DNA from: Spirochaetota bacterium
GTDB lineage: Bacteria; Spirochaetota; Spirochaetia; Treponematales; Treponemataceae
NCBI GenBank assembly: GCA_023398165.1
Contig: JAEWSQ010000005.1
Coordinates: forward strand, 1 to 64,000
Length of the DNA stretch: 64,000 bases
Reading direction: 5' to 3'
Shown here: positions 44,038-52,884 of the stretch, piece by piece
Numbering within the stretch: the first letter of the stretch is position 1
Layout: each line of letters starts with the position of its first letter
Notes under the pieces: model-generated
Database searches by the model: none
Seen by the model: the letters and a program-made list of their open reading frames with translations, nothing else
What the model was told of the DNA's origin: nothing
Made by a program: the position numbers and the translations under genes

Positions 44038-45219
44038 TTAATGCTTTTGCTTCCGGTAATAGGATGCCGTTTTCACAAGTTCTGCACAATCTGATATATA
44101 AATCTTGTTTGCATTCAGCTTGACTCTCGGATCCTTAATAAACGTATTAAGACAGGAGCCCTGCTCCTCCTGCGGAATGCCGCACATGTTTGCAAGATCA
44201 AAAGGCGTTAAATCAAACTGATATGATGAACCTGCAGATACAGGAATTTTTCCTTTTTCAAGCTGGAGAGCAAGCATATCGAAAAGTTTCGAAACCGGAT
44301 CGCGTATCTGAGTATTTTCAAGCTGTCTGCTCATTGCCCATAAACGTTCTGCGAGTGTTGTTGTGAGGCGGGCAATAAGCTGAGGCTGTGTTGCAACCAT
44401 CTGATCAAAGTTCTGACGGTTCACCGTCATCAGCTTGCAGTCCTCGTGGGCTATAGCGCTTGCTGAACGGGGTTTATCTTCAAGAAGAGCCATTTCTCCA
44501 AAGAAATCGCCCTTCTTCAGCACCGCGAGAATTACCTCATTACCGTCAACAACCTTGGATATTTTTACCTGACCATCCTGTATAATGAACATATCCTGTC
44601 CGCTCTGGCATTCCGAGAATATCATGGTATCCTTCGGATAATTTCTCATAAGATCGGGCGGAGCTTCAAAATACACTGCCTTTGAACGGGGTTTTAATGC
44701 AACAAAGCGAGCTTTAGCCCTGTCTACAGAAACACCCTGGGGACAGGCTTTCATATACTGATAATAGCCGTAAATAGCCAAATCTGTCTTGCCAACCTTC
44801 TCGTAGTAGGAAGCTATAACAAAAAGCTGTTCGGGGGAAGAAACAATATTATTTTTTAACGTAATTTTTGTAAGAGTATCATTGAGCTGGCGCATTCTCG
44901 TTGCAAATGTTCTGATTATTTTCATTGCAACAGGCGTATTTTTTTCAATAAGTTCAGGATACTGATCTTTTCGTACAGAAATTGCCACAACATCGGTCAA
45001 GGCAACGACAGTCTCAATTTGAGAATGACCCGACATACAGGGAATAACCCCTACGAAGTCACCGGGACCAAGAAGACTAGCGGCATCATCACCGACAGAC
45101 ACTTCCTTCGTGCATCTAACTTTTCCGCTTTGCAGAATGTAAAAACGGTCGCCTGCGGCCTTACCTTCGACAAAGAGATACGAATCTTTTCTAAAATTTA
45201 CGAATGCTAACTGTAACAA
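44038..45219 (-). CDS. Crp/Fnr-like regulator with two cyclic-nucleotide-binding domains
   Basis: A 393-residue protein. Two cNMP domains are visible, about residues 5-115 (AGDRFYILQSGKVRCTKE) and 190-300 (DMFIIQDGQVKISKVVDGNE, with the phosphate cassette GDFFGEMALLEDKPRSASAIA). The intact cassette is in the second domain only; the first (SLLGPGDFVGVIPCM) is degenerate. The C-terminal approximately 90 residues (SKLFDMLALQLEKG, TPFDLANMCGIPQEE) form the winged-helix DNA-binding part. Translation probably starts at TTG, behind GAGGAT. I recall the T. pallidum counterpart lying next to murB, as here. Confidence 0.85.
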   Translation of the reverse strand: MLQLAFVNFRKDSYLFVEGKAAGDRFYILQSGKVRCTKEVSVGDDAASLLGPGDFVGVIPCMSGHSQIETVVALTDVVAISVRKDQYPELIEKNTPVAMKIIRTFATRMRQLNDTLTKITLKNNIVSSPEQLFVIASYYEKVGKTDLAIYGYYQYMKACPQGVSVDRAKARFVALKPRSKAVYFEAPPDLMRNYPKDTMIFSECQSGQDMFIIQDGQVKISKVVDGNEVILAVLKKGDFFGEMALLEDKPRSASAIAHEDCKLMTVNRQNFDQMVATQPQLIARLTTTLAERLWAMSRQLENTQIRDPVSKLFDMLALQLEKGKIPVSAGSSYQFDLTPFDLANMCGIPQEEQGSCLNTFIKDPRVKLNANKIYISDCAELVKTASYYRKQKH

Positions 45220-45238
45220 AGTCGATCCTCACCCTAGT

Positions 45239-45267
45239 AGTATAGGAGTCAACACACGTGTTGTCAA
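45239..45267 (-). promoter_or_regulatory. Promoter of the cNMP regulator operon
   Basis: On the minus strand a perfect -35 TTGACA (45262-45267), 17-base spacer, TATACT (45239-45244). The spacer holds the palindrome ACACGTGT, a possible operator site for an autoregulator. Confidence 0.8.
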
Positions 45268-45302
45268 TTAACCCGGTGTCTTTTTATATTGTAATACAAA
45301 AA

Positions 45303-46256
45303 TCAAAATAAGTCTTGTGTAAAAATGATTTCAGGTTCGAGATTAAAGCCGAATTTTTCCAATACCGTTTCTTGAATCATTAATACTAGGTTTCGAACAT
45401 CCCGGGCACTGGCATTATCAGCATTAATTATAAAATTACCATGCCACGGTGCAATCTGAGCCCCTCCCAAGCGTAAACCCTTTAATCCTGCTTCATCAAT
45501 TATTTTACCGCTCGGTTTCCCGAAAGAATGGTTATTTTTAAAAACACTTCCCGCAGAAGGATAGTCGAAATGTCTTTTTTGCTTTCTATCTGCTAAAAAT
45601 TGGGCACACTTTTGTTCTACATTTTCTTTATCGCCTTTCTTTACACAAAAGACTGCTGCGGTCACTGGATTTTTTGTTTTTTGAAAAGGGGATACTTTAT
45701 AGGCCCAGTCGCTGACGCAAAAATCATAGGCATATTCAGTAAAGTGTCCGGCAGTATGAGCAAGATAGTATACCCGGGACAGTACATCGCTTATGGATTT
45801 CTCATAACAGCGGGCATTCATAAAAACAGCACCGCCTGCTGTTCCGGGAAGACCCGCAAAATTCTCAAGTCCTTCAAGCTCATGTTCTATACAGTAATCC
45901 GTCACAGATTCCATAGAAGCCCCCGAAAGACAGGAAAGGAGGCAATTTCCATCATTACTTGCGGTATGTTCAATTGCACAAAGAGAGCGGGTCAAAAGTA
46001 CGGGAACAGGAATTCCCTCATCCGCTATTACAAGATTTGAACCGCCTCCGAGTATAAAATATGGAGTCTTCTGTTCATACAATGACTGCAGGAGAATTTG
46101 AAAATCCGGAGAAGAGACTGGTTCCAGGATCAAAGGGGAAGGACCTCCTATTTTAAATGAGGTGAACGGAGCGAGCTCCTCATTTCTATAGACTGAACCT
46201 TGATAAGACCGTGGTATATTGAATTTTTCTGTTATTTTGCATAGAGTATTGTACAT
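45303..46256 (-). CDS. murB: UDP-N-acetylenolpyruvoylglucosamine reductase
   Basis: A 317-residue FAD-dependent enzyme making UDP-N-acetylmuramate for peptidoglycan. FAD-binding signatures: FTSFKIGGPSPLILEP, YFILGGGSNLVIADEG, ENFAGLPGTAGGAVFMNARCYEKSI; the catalytic residues are in YPSAGSVFKNNHSFGKPSGKIIDEAGLKG. Type I or II assignment not attempted. I start at 46256 (MYNTLCKITEKFN); a 38-residue longer frame is not homologous. The start lies 7 bases beyond a TATACT box, with no Shine-Dalgarno sequence. Confidence 0.93.
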   Translation of the reverse strand: MYNTLCKITEKFNIPRSYQGSVYRNEELAPFTSFKIGGPSPLILEPVSSPDFQILLQSLYEQKTPYFILGGGSNLVIADEGIPVPVLLTRSLCAIEHTASNDGNCLLSCLSGASMESVTDYCIEHELEGLENFAGLPGTAGGAVFMNARCYEKSISDVLSRVYYLAHTAGHFTEYAYDFCVSDWAYKVSPFQKTKNPVTAAVFCVKKGDKENVEQKCAQFLADRKQKRHFDYPSAGSVFKNNHSFGKPSGKIIDEAGLKGLRLGGAQIAPWHGNFIINADNASARDVRNLVLMIQETVLEKFGFNLEPEIIFTQDLF

Positions 46257-46262
46257 GAAAGT

Positions 46263-46291
46263 AGTATAATATATTACATCAAAATAATCAG
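46263..46291 (-). promoter_or_regulatory. murB promoter abutting the start codon
   Basis: On the minus strand TATACT (46263-46268) with CTGATT 17 bases upstream (46286-46291, weak -35). The transcription start is predicted at the A of the ATG (46256). Confidence 0.5.
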
Positions 46292-46308
46292 TATTTAGGG
46301 AGAGCGGA

Positions 46309-47766
46309 ATGGCATTAAAACTATATAATACTATGGGCCGTGAGCTGCAGGAATTTACACCAATACACAAAGGGAAAGCCGGGTTTTACGGCTGCGGACC
46401 GACTGTATATAATTATGCTCATATCGGCAACCTGAGAGCCTATGTTTTCCTCGATCTGCTCGACAGAACCCTGTCTTTTTTAGGTTATGATGTTACTCAT
46501 GTAATGAATATTACTGATATTGGGCATCTTACAGATGATGCCGATGACGGCGAAGATAAGATGCTTAAAACGGCACGGGAAAGAAGCCAGTCAGTACTGG
46601 ACATTGCAAATTTTTATACCGAAGCTTTTTTTAATGATACCGACAGGTTGAATATAAGACGGCCCACTGTCGTATGTAAAGCAACTGATCACATACAGGA
46701 AATGATAAGCCTCATACAGAAACTTGAAGCAAACGGTCATACCTATACCTCCGGAGGCAATCTGTATTTTGATGTTTCCACCTTTAAAGACTACGGCAAA
46801 CTGGCCCTCCTCAATCTGGATGATTTGAAAGCCGGAGCAAGAATTGATGTGGATCAGAATAAGAGAAATCCGTTTGATTTTGTACTCTGGTTTACAAAGA
46901 GTAAATTTGAAAATCAGGCTCTCGTCTGGGATTCACCCTGGGGTAAGGGGTACCCGGGATGGCATATAGAATGCTCGGCAATGAGCATGAAATATCTTGG
47001 TGAACAGTTCGATATTCATACCGGCGGCATCGATCACATACCCATTCACCATACAAACGAAATAGCGCAGTCAGAGGGAGCAACAGGCAAAAAATGGGTA
47101 AATTACTGGCTTCATAACGAGTTTCTTGTCATTGCAAAAGATAAGAACAAAGAAATTGATGGTGCAAATGGAAAAATGTCTAAATCTGACGGTAACTTTT
47201 TAACACTTCAGACACTTATAGATAAGGGGTATGATCCTCTGGATTATCGTTTATTTCTTTTGGGAGCGCACTACCGGAGTCAAGTTGCTTTCTCGTGGGA
47301 TGCTATGGACAGTGCAAAAAATGCACGTAAAGCACTCCTGCAGCGTATTTCCCGCATTATTGAGGGAAAAGACATAGAGATGAGTACAGAGCTCGGAAAG
47401 CAGGCGCAGGAAATGCTGCAGTCATTTACCGTTGCGGTGGAAGACGATTTAGCTTCTCCAAGGTGTTTATCAGAACTTCAGATGACGGTAAAAAGTACTG
47501 CCATAAGCGATATCGAAAAAATTACGTTAATACGTACAATGGATTCTGTACTCGGACTGCGTTTGTTGGAAAGCGCAAAGGAAATCTCGGGTCAGCTGCC
47601 TGAAGCAGTACAGCTTGATAAAGAAATTGAAGCATTACTACTTCAGCGGACCGAGGCAAAAAAACAAAAGAATTACGCGCTTGCAGACTCCATACGGAAC
47701 AGCCTGCATGAAAAGGGAATTCTTCTGGAAGACACTCCTCAGGGAACAACCTGGAAAAAAGTTTAA
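46309..47766 (+). CDS. cysS: Cysteinyl-tRNA synthetase
   Basis: A 485-residue class I synthetase charging tRNA-Cys. The HIGH-type motif reads AHIGNLRAYVFLDLL, the KMSKS motif GKMSKSDGNF, and a zinc-type CGPTVYNYAHIG/HIECSAMS pair binds the cysteine. The C-terminal helical domain is of normal length. AGGGAGAG precedes the ATG. It precedes the ECF sigma gene by 26 bases. I recall the same order murB-cysS-sigma24 in T. pallidum. Confidence 0.95.
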   Translation: MALKLYNTMGRELQEFTPIHKGKAGFYGCGPTVYNYAHIGNLRAYVFLDLLDRTLSFLGYDVTHVMNITDIGHLTDDADDGEDKMLKTARERSQSVLDIANFYTEAFFNDTDRLNIRRPTVVCKATDHIQEMISLIQKLEANGHTYTSGGNLYFDVSTFKDYGKLALLNLDDLKAGARIDVDQNKRNPFDFVLWFTKSKFENQALVWDSPWGKGYPGWHIECSAMSMKYLGEQFDIHTGGIDHIPIHHTNEIAQSEGATGKKWVNYWLHNEFLVIAKDKNKEIDGANGKMSKSDGNFLTLQTLIDKGYDPLDYRLFLLGAHYRSQVAFSWDAMDSAKNARKALLQRISRIIEGKDIEMSTELGKQAQEMLQSFTVAVEDDLASPRCLSELQMTVKSTAISDIEKITLIRTMDSVLGLRLLESAKEISGQLPEAVQLDKEIEALLLQRTEAKKQKNYALADSIRNSLHEKGILLEDTPQGTTWKKV

Positions 47767-47792
47767 GTACATGTAACATTTTGGGGGAACAG

Positions 47793-48365
47793 TTGTTTAC
47801 CGAAGCAGAAGGACATTTGCCCTTTACAAAAAAAAGTTCAGAATTACGCGCCTGTAGCGCATCTGACTTTAAAAAAATCTATGATGCAACAATGAATCTG
47901 CTGTTCAAAATATCATACCGGGTTGTGAATGATGAAGAAGCTGCAGAAGATCTAGCGCATGATTCTCTAATGAAGATGCATGAGAAAGAACTGGTATTCC
48001 CGTCAATTGATGACGCTAAGTACTGGCTTATAAGGGTTGTTAAAAACGCGTCGCTGAATTACGCAAAACGCAAGGGCAGGGAAAAAAAGGCATATGAGAA
48101 GGCTCTTCATGAGGATACAAGAAAGGTAGACTCGGGAGAAACAGAACTGCTCAAAACCGAGGCCCGGGTAAAAATAAAAGAGGCGCTCAATAAACTGCCT
48201 GATAATTTAAGGATGATACTGATTCTGCGCGAGTATGCGGAATTAAATTATAAAGAAATCGGAAGAGTTCTGGGTATTACTGAAGGGAATGTTAAAGTAC
48301 GTGTTTTTAGGGCACGGGAACAGTTATCGAAGATTATAGGAGAAGACGATGTCTACATGTCCTGA
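47793..48365 (+). CDS. ECF-type RNA polymerase sigma factor
   Basis: A sigma-70-family ECF factor of about 190 residues. Region 2 (about residues 25-90: NLLFKISYRVVNDEEAAEDLAHDSLMKMHEK, WLIRVVKNASLNYAKRKGREKK) recognises the -10, and region 4 (LPDNLRMILILREYAELNYKEIGRVLGITEGNVKVRVFRAREQL) the -35. The best start appears to be TTG at 47793, 5 bases after GGGGG; the frame also opens at TTG 47781. The gene overlaps the anti-sigma gene by 17 bases, the usual coupling. Confidence 0.9.
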   Translation: MFTEAEGHLPFTKKSSELRACSASDFKKIYDATMNLLFKISYRVVNDEEAAEDLAHDSLMKMHEKELVFPSIDDAKYWLIRVVKNASLNYAKRKGREKKAYEKALHEDTRKVDSGETELLKTEARVKIKEALNKLPDNLRMILILREYAELNYKEIGRVLGITEGNVKVRVFRAREQLSKIIGEDDVYMS

Positions 48366-49005
48366 TTTTAACTTATACTCTGTATATTTGGATAATGAAC
48401 TTAACGGTACACACTCACAAGCCTTTTCTGATCATCTTAAAGAGTGTCCCATCTGCAGAAAACGTTATTCCCGTATTAAGAATATAAGAGACGCCTTTCA
48501 ACAGGATTCCAGGTTCATCGATCTTTCTCAGAAAGATACCGAAGACAGTTTTAAAAGATTGTGCGTCATTATGAATTATAAAGCGGTAACGAAAAAAGCA
48601 GATACACCGCTGTCCTTCAAGACGCTGAAAATTCTTTCACCTGCCCTGGCCGCAGCCTTTCTTTTTGCACTTATACTTCCTTTGCGGTTAAGTACCGTGA
48701 ACGATATACCCCATACCATTTTTCCTCAGCAGTCAAATTTTGATGTCTCTCTTATAAATAATAAGGGTGTTATTGCAGATAAAACTCTGTCATCTGTATT
48801 TGGAAATTCAAACAGACTCCAAAAAGTTTCTTCTCTGGATTTCTCTAATACCAGTATATCTTCTATTGATGTTTTTAAACCTTCTCTATCCAGTGATACA
48901 ATAACCATTCAGATCAAACTGACAGGTTTTCAGGAAATTCTTCCCTACACTGCTTCCGGACTGCACACTGCTGCGTTCGCTGCGACACCAGGAAAACAGT
49001 TTTGA
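48349..49005 (+). CDS. Anti-sigma factor with zinc-finger (ZAS) domain
   Basis: A 218-residue membrane protein. The N-terminal zinc-binding anti-sigma domain has His29, Cys33 and Cys36 (DHLKECPICRK) plus Cys4 (MSTCPDF). A single transmembrane helix is near residues 98-112 (LKILSPALAAAFLFALIL), followed by a periplasmic tail of about 105 residues rich in Ser. It should bind and hold the co-transcribed sigma factor until a signal is received. Its stop overlaps the TTG start of the next gene. Confidence 0.85.
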   Translation: MSTCPDFNLYSVYLDNELNGTHSQAFSDHLKECPICRKRYSRIKNIRDAFQQDSRFIDLSQKDTEDSFKRLCVIMNYKAVTKKADTPLSFKTLKILSPALAAAFLFALILPLRLSTVNDIPHTIFPQQSNFDVSLINNKGVIADKTLSSVFGNSNRLQKVSSLDFSNTSISSIDVFKPSLSSDTITIQIKLTGFQEILPYTASGLHTAAFAATPGKQF

Positions 49006-50669
49006 AAACACCGGGCAGTCTTACCTATCTCTTAAAGAAGTATCCTTTATTCCGGATTGCTTTTTTGTGCATTTTTGCTTCATTACTTTTTCTTCTCTTT
49101 TTCATGATCTCTTTTCAAACAAAAAAGAAGCCTGTCCTTTCTTCTATGACACCCCAGATAGGAACCGCAGGAGACTTCGTAACTTTAACAGGTCAGTACT
49201 TCGGCGACACTCAGGAAGACAGTTATGTGGAAATAGGCGGGAGTAAATTAACCAGAACCTGTTATTCTTTTTGGAGCAGCAGCTCCATACGCATAATTTT
49301 ACCGCAGAATATTCAAGACGGACTTGTATATGTAGTAACACGGGACGGCAGATCCGAACCTAAATATTTTGCCGACAGACTTACAATTCCTGTTCTTGTA
49401 CGCAGTGATCCTTTAATAACTACGCCTGTTATTACAGAAATTGATGCCAAAAATCCATCAATAGGTTCAGTCATATCAATTACCGGTAAAAACTTCGGTT
49501 CGCTGCGCTCAGATTCCCAGGTGTTCTTCACGGCTAATTCAGAAGATATCAGCACTGTTGAGTATATTGTCTGTTCAGATACAAATCCTGATTATGATTT
49601 TTGGAGCGATACTGAAATACGGGTAAGGATTCCCGACGGTTCCTGCTCAGGCAATGTGTATGTTCAAACCGGTAAAGGAATCAGCAATCTTTACAAAATT
49701 CAGCTGTCATCAGGAAAAGGATTTAAAAAATTCCTAAACAAACGTACCTACCTTCTATCTGTAAGCACCGATATAAGCTCGGTTTTATCAATCGGGGAGG
49801 GAACAGTAACCCTTAGAATTCCGAAGCCTCCCGTTTCATCATCGCAAAGAATGATAGAAGTTCCCGTATCGAGTCCCGCGCCTGCTATTCCCGACTACAT
49901 GGGAACCATTGTCCATCAGTTTCCTGTAAAAAATGATTCAACAGAAAAAATCTCGGTCAATCATTCTTTTGTTGTACCGGTATATGCAGTCGAAACTGAT
50001 ATAATTGCCAATGAAATTGTACCCTATTCTGATAAGACCCTTGAAATCTTTTCCCACCTCTTAAGAAGCGATGCGGTAGTTCTGTCCGATGCAGATAGTA
50101 TTAAAAATACGGCAAAATCCATCACAAAAGGAACCGTGTATCAAAAAGCGCGTCAGATTTTTGATTATATGGTAAAAGACTTTACTCTCCTTCAGGATAT
50201 AAACACCGATGAAACTTCCATACTAAATGCCCTTGAGAGTAAAACTGCAGACGCTTATGATTTTGCACTTCTTTATGCTTCTTTATGCAGAGCATCAGGC
50301 GTTATATGTATTCCAGTCAGCGGGGTGCTGATCGATGCAAACCTCAATGCAAAAAATCATTGGTGGTGTGAGTTTTATCTCGAAAATATCGGCTGGGTTC
50401 CTTCAGATCCTTCGCTTGCAGCAGGACTCAATTACGAGCCTTTTTCATCCGCTGGCAAAGTTGAACCGTCTTATTATTTCGGCAACCTCGATTCTCAGCA
50501 TGTCGCATTCTCACGCGGATGGAATCAGATAAAGCAGACAAATCTTGCAGGAAAAACGGTATACAGGCCAAAAACTTATGCGCTGCAGTCTATATGGGAA
50601 GAAACCTCGGCAGCAGTACAAAGCTACAGTTCTTTCTGGAGCAATGTCTACGTAATGGGCGTATATTAA
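49002..50669 (+). CDS. Membrane-anchored TIG/IPT and transglutaminase-like protein, catalytic Cys missing
   Basis: A 555-residue protein with one transmembrane helix (about residues 17-38) and a large periplasmic part. Two TIG/IPT beta-sandwich repeats occupy about 44-235 (PVLSSMTPQIGTAGDFVTLT; ISITGKNFGSLRSDSQVFF). Residues about 375-500 follow a transglutaminase-like core: TADAYDFALLYASLCRASGV and NHWWCEFYLENIGWVPSDPS. His453 and Asp469 match the triad, but the catalytic Cys position holds Ala418. It starts at TTG 49002, overlapping the anti-sigma stop and following AGGAAA. Co-transcribed with the sigma/anti-sigma pair, it may be the envelope sensor or the effector of this system. Confidence 0.8.
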   Translation: MKTPGSLTYLLKKYPLFRIAFLCIFASLLFLLFFMISFQTKKKPVLSSMTPQIGTAGDFVTLTGQYFGDTQEDSYVEIGGSKLTRTCYSFWSSSSIRIILPQNIQDGLVYVVTRDGRSEPKYFADRLTIPVLVRSDPLITTPVITEIDAKNPSIGSVISITGKNFGSLRSDSQVFFTANSEDISTVEYIVCSDTNPDYDFWSDTEIRVRIPDGSCSGNVYVQTGKGISNLYKIQLSSGKGFKKFLNKRTYLLSVSTDISSVLSIGEGTVTLRIPKPPVSSSQRMIEVPVSSPAPAIPDYMGTIVHQFPVKNDSTEKISVNHSFVVPVYAVETDIIANEIVPYSDKTLEIFSHLLRSDAVVLSDADSIKNTAKSITKGTVYQKARQIFDYMVKDFTLLQDINTDETSILNALESKTADAYDFALLYASLCRASGVICIPVSGVLIDANLNAKNHWWCEFYLENIGWVPSDPSLAAGLNYEPFSSAGKVEPSYYFGNLDSQHVAFSRGWNQIKQTNLAGKTVYRPKTYALQSIWEETSAAVQSYSSFWSNVYVMGVY

Positions 50670-50686
50670 TTTACAGGAGATACATA

Positions 50687-51376
50687 ATGGTTAAAGTATT
50701 ATCAGTCGGCGGTTCAATTGTTGTTCCTCATGAACCAGATACGGATTTTTTAAGGCAGTTTTCTGCAATGATCAGAAACTGGCTGGATCAGGATAATGAA
50801 AGAAAGCTTATTCTTGTTGTAGGAGGCGGCGGTCCTGCAAGAATATACCAGAAAGCATATGAGGATATTGCCGGCAAGGGTAATACCGACAATTCACACT
50901 CTGACTGGATTGGAATTATGGCAACAAGACTCAATGCACAGCTTCTGAAAGCGGTATTCGCAGATTTTTGTATTGAAGATGTGGTATATGACCCGACGCA
51001 GGAGGGAGATTTCAGGGGAAGAATACTTCTTGCAGCAGGGTGGAAACCCGGATTTTCAACCGATAATGATGCCGTTCTCCTTGCAAAAAAATTCAAGGCT
51101 AAAACAGTCATAAACCTTTCAAACATAGAAAAAGTGTATACTGATGATCCAAAGAAAAATCCAGGAGCCAAACCCCTTGATGAAATAAGCTGGACAGATT
51201 TTAGAAAAATAGTCGGCGATGACTGGACGCCGGGTAAAAATACACCATTTGATCCTATAGCAAGCAGGCAGGCGGAACAGGAAGGAATAAGCGTCATCTG
51301 TGCAGGCGGAAAAAATATTGAGAATATTCGTAATATTCTGGATGAAAAAAAATTCATCGGGACAAAAATAGGTTAA
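50687..51376 (+). CDS. pyrH: UMP kinase of the archaeal type
   Basis: A 229-residue amino-acid-kinase-fold UMP kinase. The sequence follows the archaeal UMPK pattern: VKVLSVGGSIVVP, LVVGGGGPARIYQ, WIGIMATRLNAQLL, PGFSTDNDAVLLAKKF, SNIEKVYTDDPKKNPGAKPLD and FDPIASRQAEQEGISV. E. coli-type PyrH differs in these segments. It phosphorylates UMP to UDP with ATP. GGAG precedes the ATG at 50687, 17 bases after the upstream stop; a longer frame into the upstream gene is a shadow. In bacteria this type is unusual. Confidence 0.88.
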   Translation: MVKVLSVGGSIVVPHEPDTDFLRQFSAMIRNWLDQDNERKLILVVGGGGPARIYQKAYEDIAGKGNTDNSHSDWIGIMATRLNAQLLKAVFADFCIEDVVYDPTQEGDFRGRILLAAGWKPGFSTDNDAVLLAKKFKAKTVINLSNIEKVYTDDPKKNPGAKPLDEISWTDFRKIVGDDWTPGKNTPFDPIASRQAEQEGISVICAGGKNIENIRNILDEKKFIGTKIG

Positions 51377-51426
51377 AACTCAGCCGGTAAAAAGTTACTG
51401 CAGCGGATGTTCTTTCTCCGGAAGAA

Positions 51427-52056
51427 TTAAAAATAAGAAAGACGGGTTAATAATTCGTTAAGCTTGTTCCCATATTCACGGTCAGACGCCCAGGTTCCCG
51501 CCAGCTCATAAATGGTAGGAGCCTTGCCTCTCGGATTTACGTATTTATACCGCGTGTCAATTAAATCTTTTTTTAATACCTCTGTACAGCCATACGCATG
51601 AAGGTGCTGAATATGAGCACGCACCCCGAGCTGTTCATTTTCAAAAACAAGACCTCTTTGAGTTTCGCTCATGGCTCCCAAACCGCAAAAATTATGCATA
51701 TCCTCAGAGACAAGTCCGCCGAACTTCAAAAAACCGGTTTCAAGGCACATCTGTACGAAAGCAACATCAGAATTCACACCTTCCGCAGCTGCTTCATCCA
51801 CATAGAACCGGGCAAGACGTAAAACCTTTTGTTCATCCGCAAGAGGATTTGAACTCATAAAAAAATTATACAGCGATTGGACCGGTTTTATCCCCTTGTC
51901 ACAAATTTTTACTGATACAGCTTCACGCACTGCAGAAGTTGTATCTTCAACAGAGAATGATTCTGTTGTTTCTGCATCATCTGAAATCTGTGCAATTTTT
52001 GTCTGACAGGCTTGAAAAAGAGACACCGCAAGAATAAGAACGCATATTTTCCGCAT
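51427..52056 (-). CDS. Lipoprotein with glucosaminidase (GH73) domain
   Basis: A 209-residue lipoprotein; lipobox SLFQAC after a hydrophobic signal. Residues about 80-205 match the N-acetylglucosaminidase domain (as in Bax and FlgJ): RLARFYVDEAAAEGVNSDVAFVQMCLETGFLKFGG, with catalytic Glu in CLETGFLKF, then NFCGLGA and YANDREYG-type DREYGNKLNELL near the end. It should cut glycan strands of peptidoglycan. In flagellated bacteria such domains make room for the flagellar rod; here no flagellar gene is adjacent. It diverges from radC. Confidence 0.88.
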   Translation of the reverse strand: MRKICVLILAVSLFQACQTKIAQISDDAETTESFSVEDTTSAVREAVSVKICDKGIKPVQSLYNFFMSSNPLADEQKVLRLARFYVDEAAAEGVNSDVAFVQMCLETGFLKFGGLVSEDMHNFCGLGAMSETQRGLVFENEQLGVRAHIQHLHAYGCTEVLKKDLIDTRYKYVNPRGKAPTIYELAGTWASDREYGNKLNELLTRLSYF

Positions 52057-52136
52057 GAAATGACTATAACTGCTTTATTTTCTTTTTGCAAGGTAAAAAA
52101 CTGTCATATAGAAACCTATAATACAGCGGGGGCAGC

Positions 52137-52820
52137 ATGTACGATATAGTTTGTAAAACACAGCGCATAGACGGAAAACCGGATGTAAGGAATCTTGCAC
52201 AGAAATTCGGCATGAGCAGTTTGAATGATCATGAACTGTTGATGATGATTCTCGGAAGCGGAACAAAGACCGTACCCGTTGAGAAACTTGCAAAAAATGT
52301 TCTTGACATAATTAGATCTCATCAGAGCGATACAATACAGGAGCAGCTTTATGCTGTACCGGGCATGGGTCCGGGCAAGGCTTCTCTTGTCTGTGCTGCA
52401 ATGGAATTGGGAAAACGTCTCGTACGAAAATCAAAAATCCTTATTCACACTCCGCAGGATATACTTCCCTTTTTTGAGTATGTTATATTACAGCCGACAG
52501 AAAACTTTTTATGCGCTTCGCTTAACGGAGCTCATGAAATAATTAAAGTACGGACAACCAGCTGCGGCTCAGTAGCAAAAGCGATTGTAGATCCAAGAGA
52601 GATCTATTGTGAGCCTCTGAAAGAAAGGGCAAGCGGAATTATTGTCTGCCATAATCATCCTTCCGGAAATTTTACACCATCATCAAATGATCTGATGGTT
52701 ACAAGGCAGCTGCAGAAAGCCGGGGAACTGCTTGGAATACAGCTGTTGGATCATATAATTGTTTCAGTAAACGGTTATTACAGCTTCTCGGAAAACGGCC
52801 TTATAAAAAAACAGGCATAA
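52137..52820 (+). CDS. radC: RadC family JAB/MPN-domain protein
   Basis: A 227-residue protein. The N-terminal helix-hairpin-helix part (LNDHELLMMILGSGTKTVPV, PGMGPGKASLVCAAMELGKR) is followed by the MPN/JAB metalloprotease-like domain with HNHPSGNFTPSSND, the zinc-binding signature. RadC was once assigned to DNA repair, but its biochemical role is unresolved. It is divergent from the glucosaminidase lipoprotein. The start is ATG at 52137, behind GGGGG. Confidence 0.92.
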   Translation: MYDIVCKTQRIDGKPDVRNLAQKFGMSSLNDHELLMMILGSGTKTVPVEKLAKNVLDIIRSHQSDTIQEQLYAVPGMGPGKASLVCAAMELGKRLVRKSKILIHTPQDILPFFEYVILQPTENFLCASLNGAHEIIKVRTTSCGSVAKAIVDPREIYCEPLKERASGIIVCHNHPSGNFTPSSNDLMVTRQLQKAGELLGIQLLDHIIVSVNGYYSFSENGLIKKQA

Positions 52821-52823
52821 CTC

Positions 52824-52852
52824 TAGGCACAAATTCAATTTTTCTATATAAT
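52824..52852 (+). promoter_or_regulatory. efp promoter
   Basis: TAGGCA (52824-52829), 17-base spacer, TATAAT (52847-52852). Confidence 0.55.
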
Positions 52853-52884
52853 GATGAAGATTGTTTTTGTAAGTGAGGATGATT

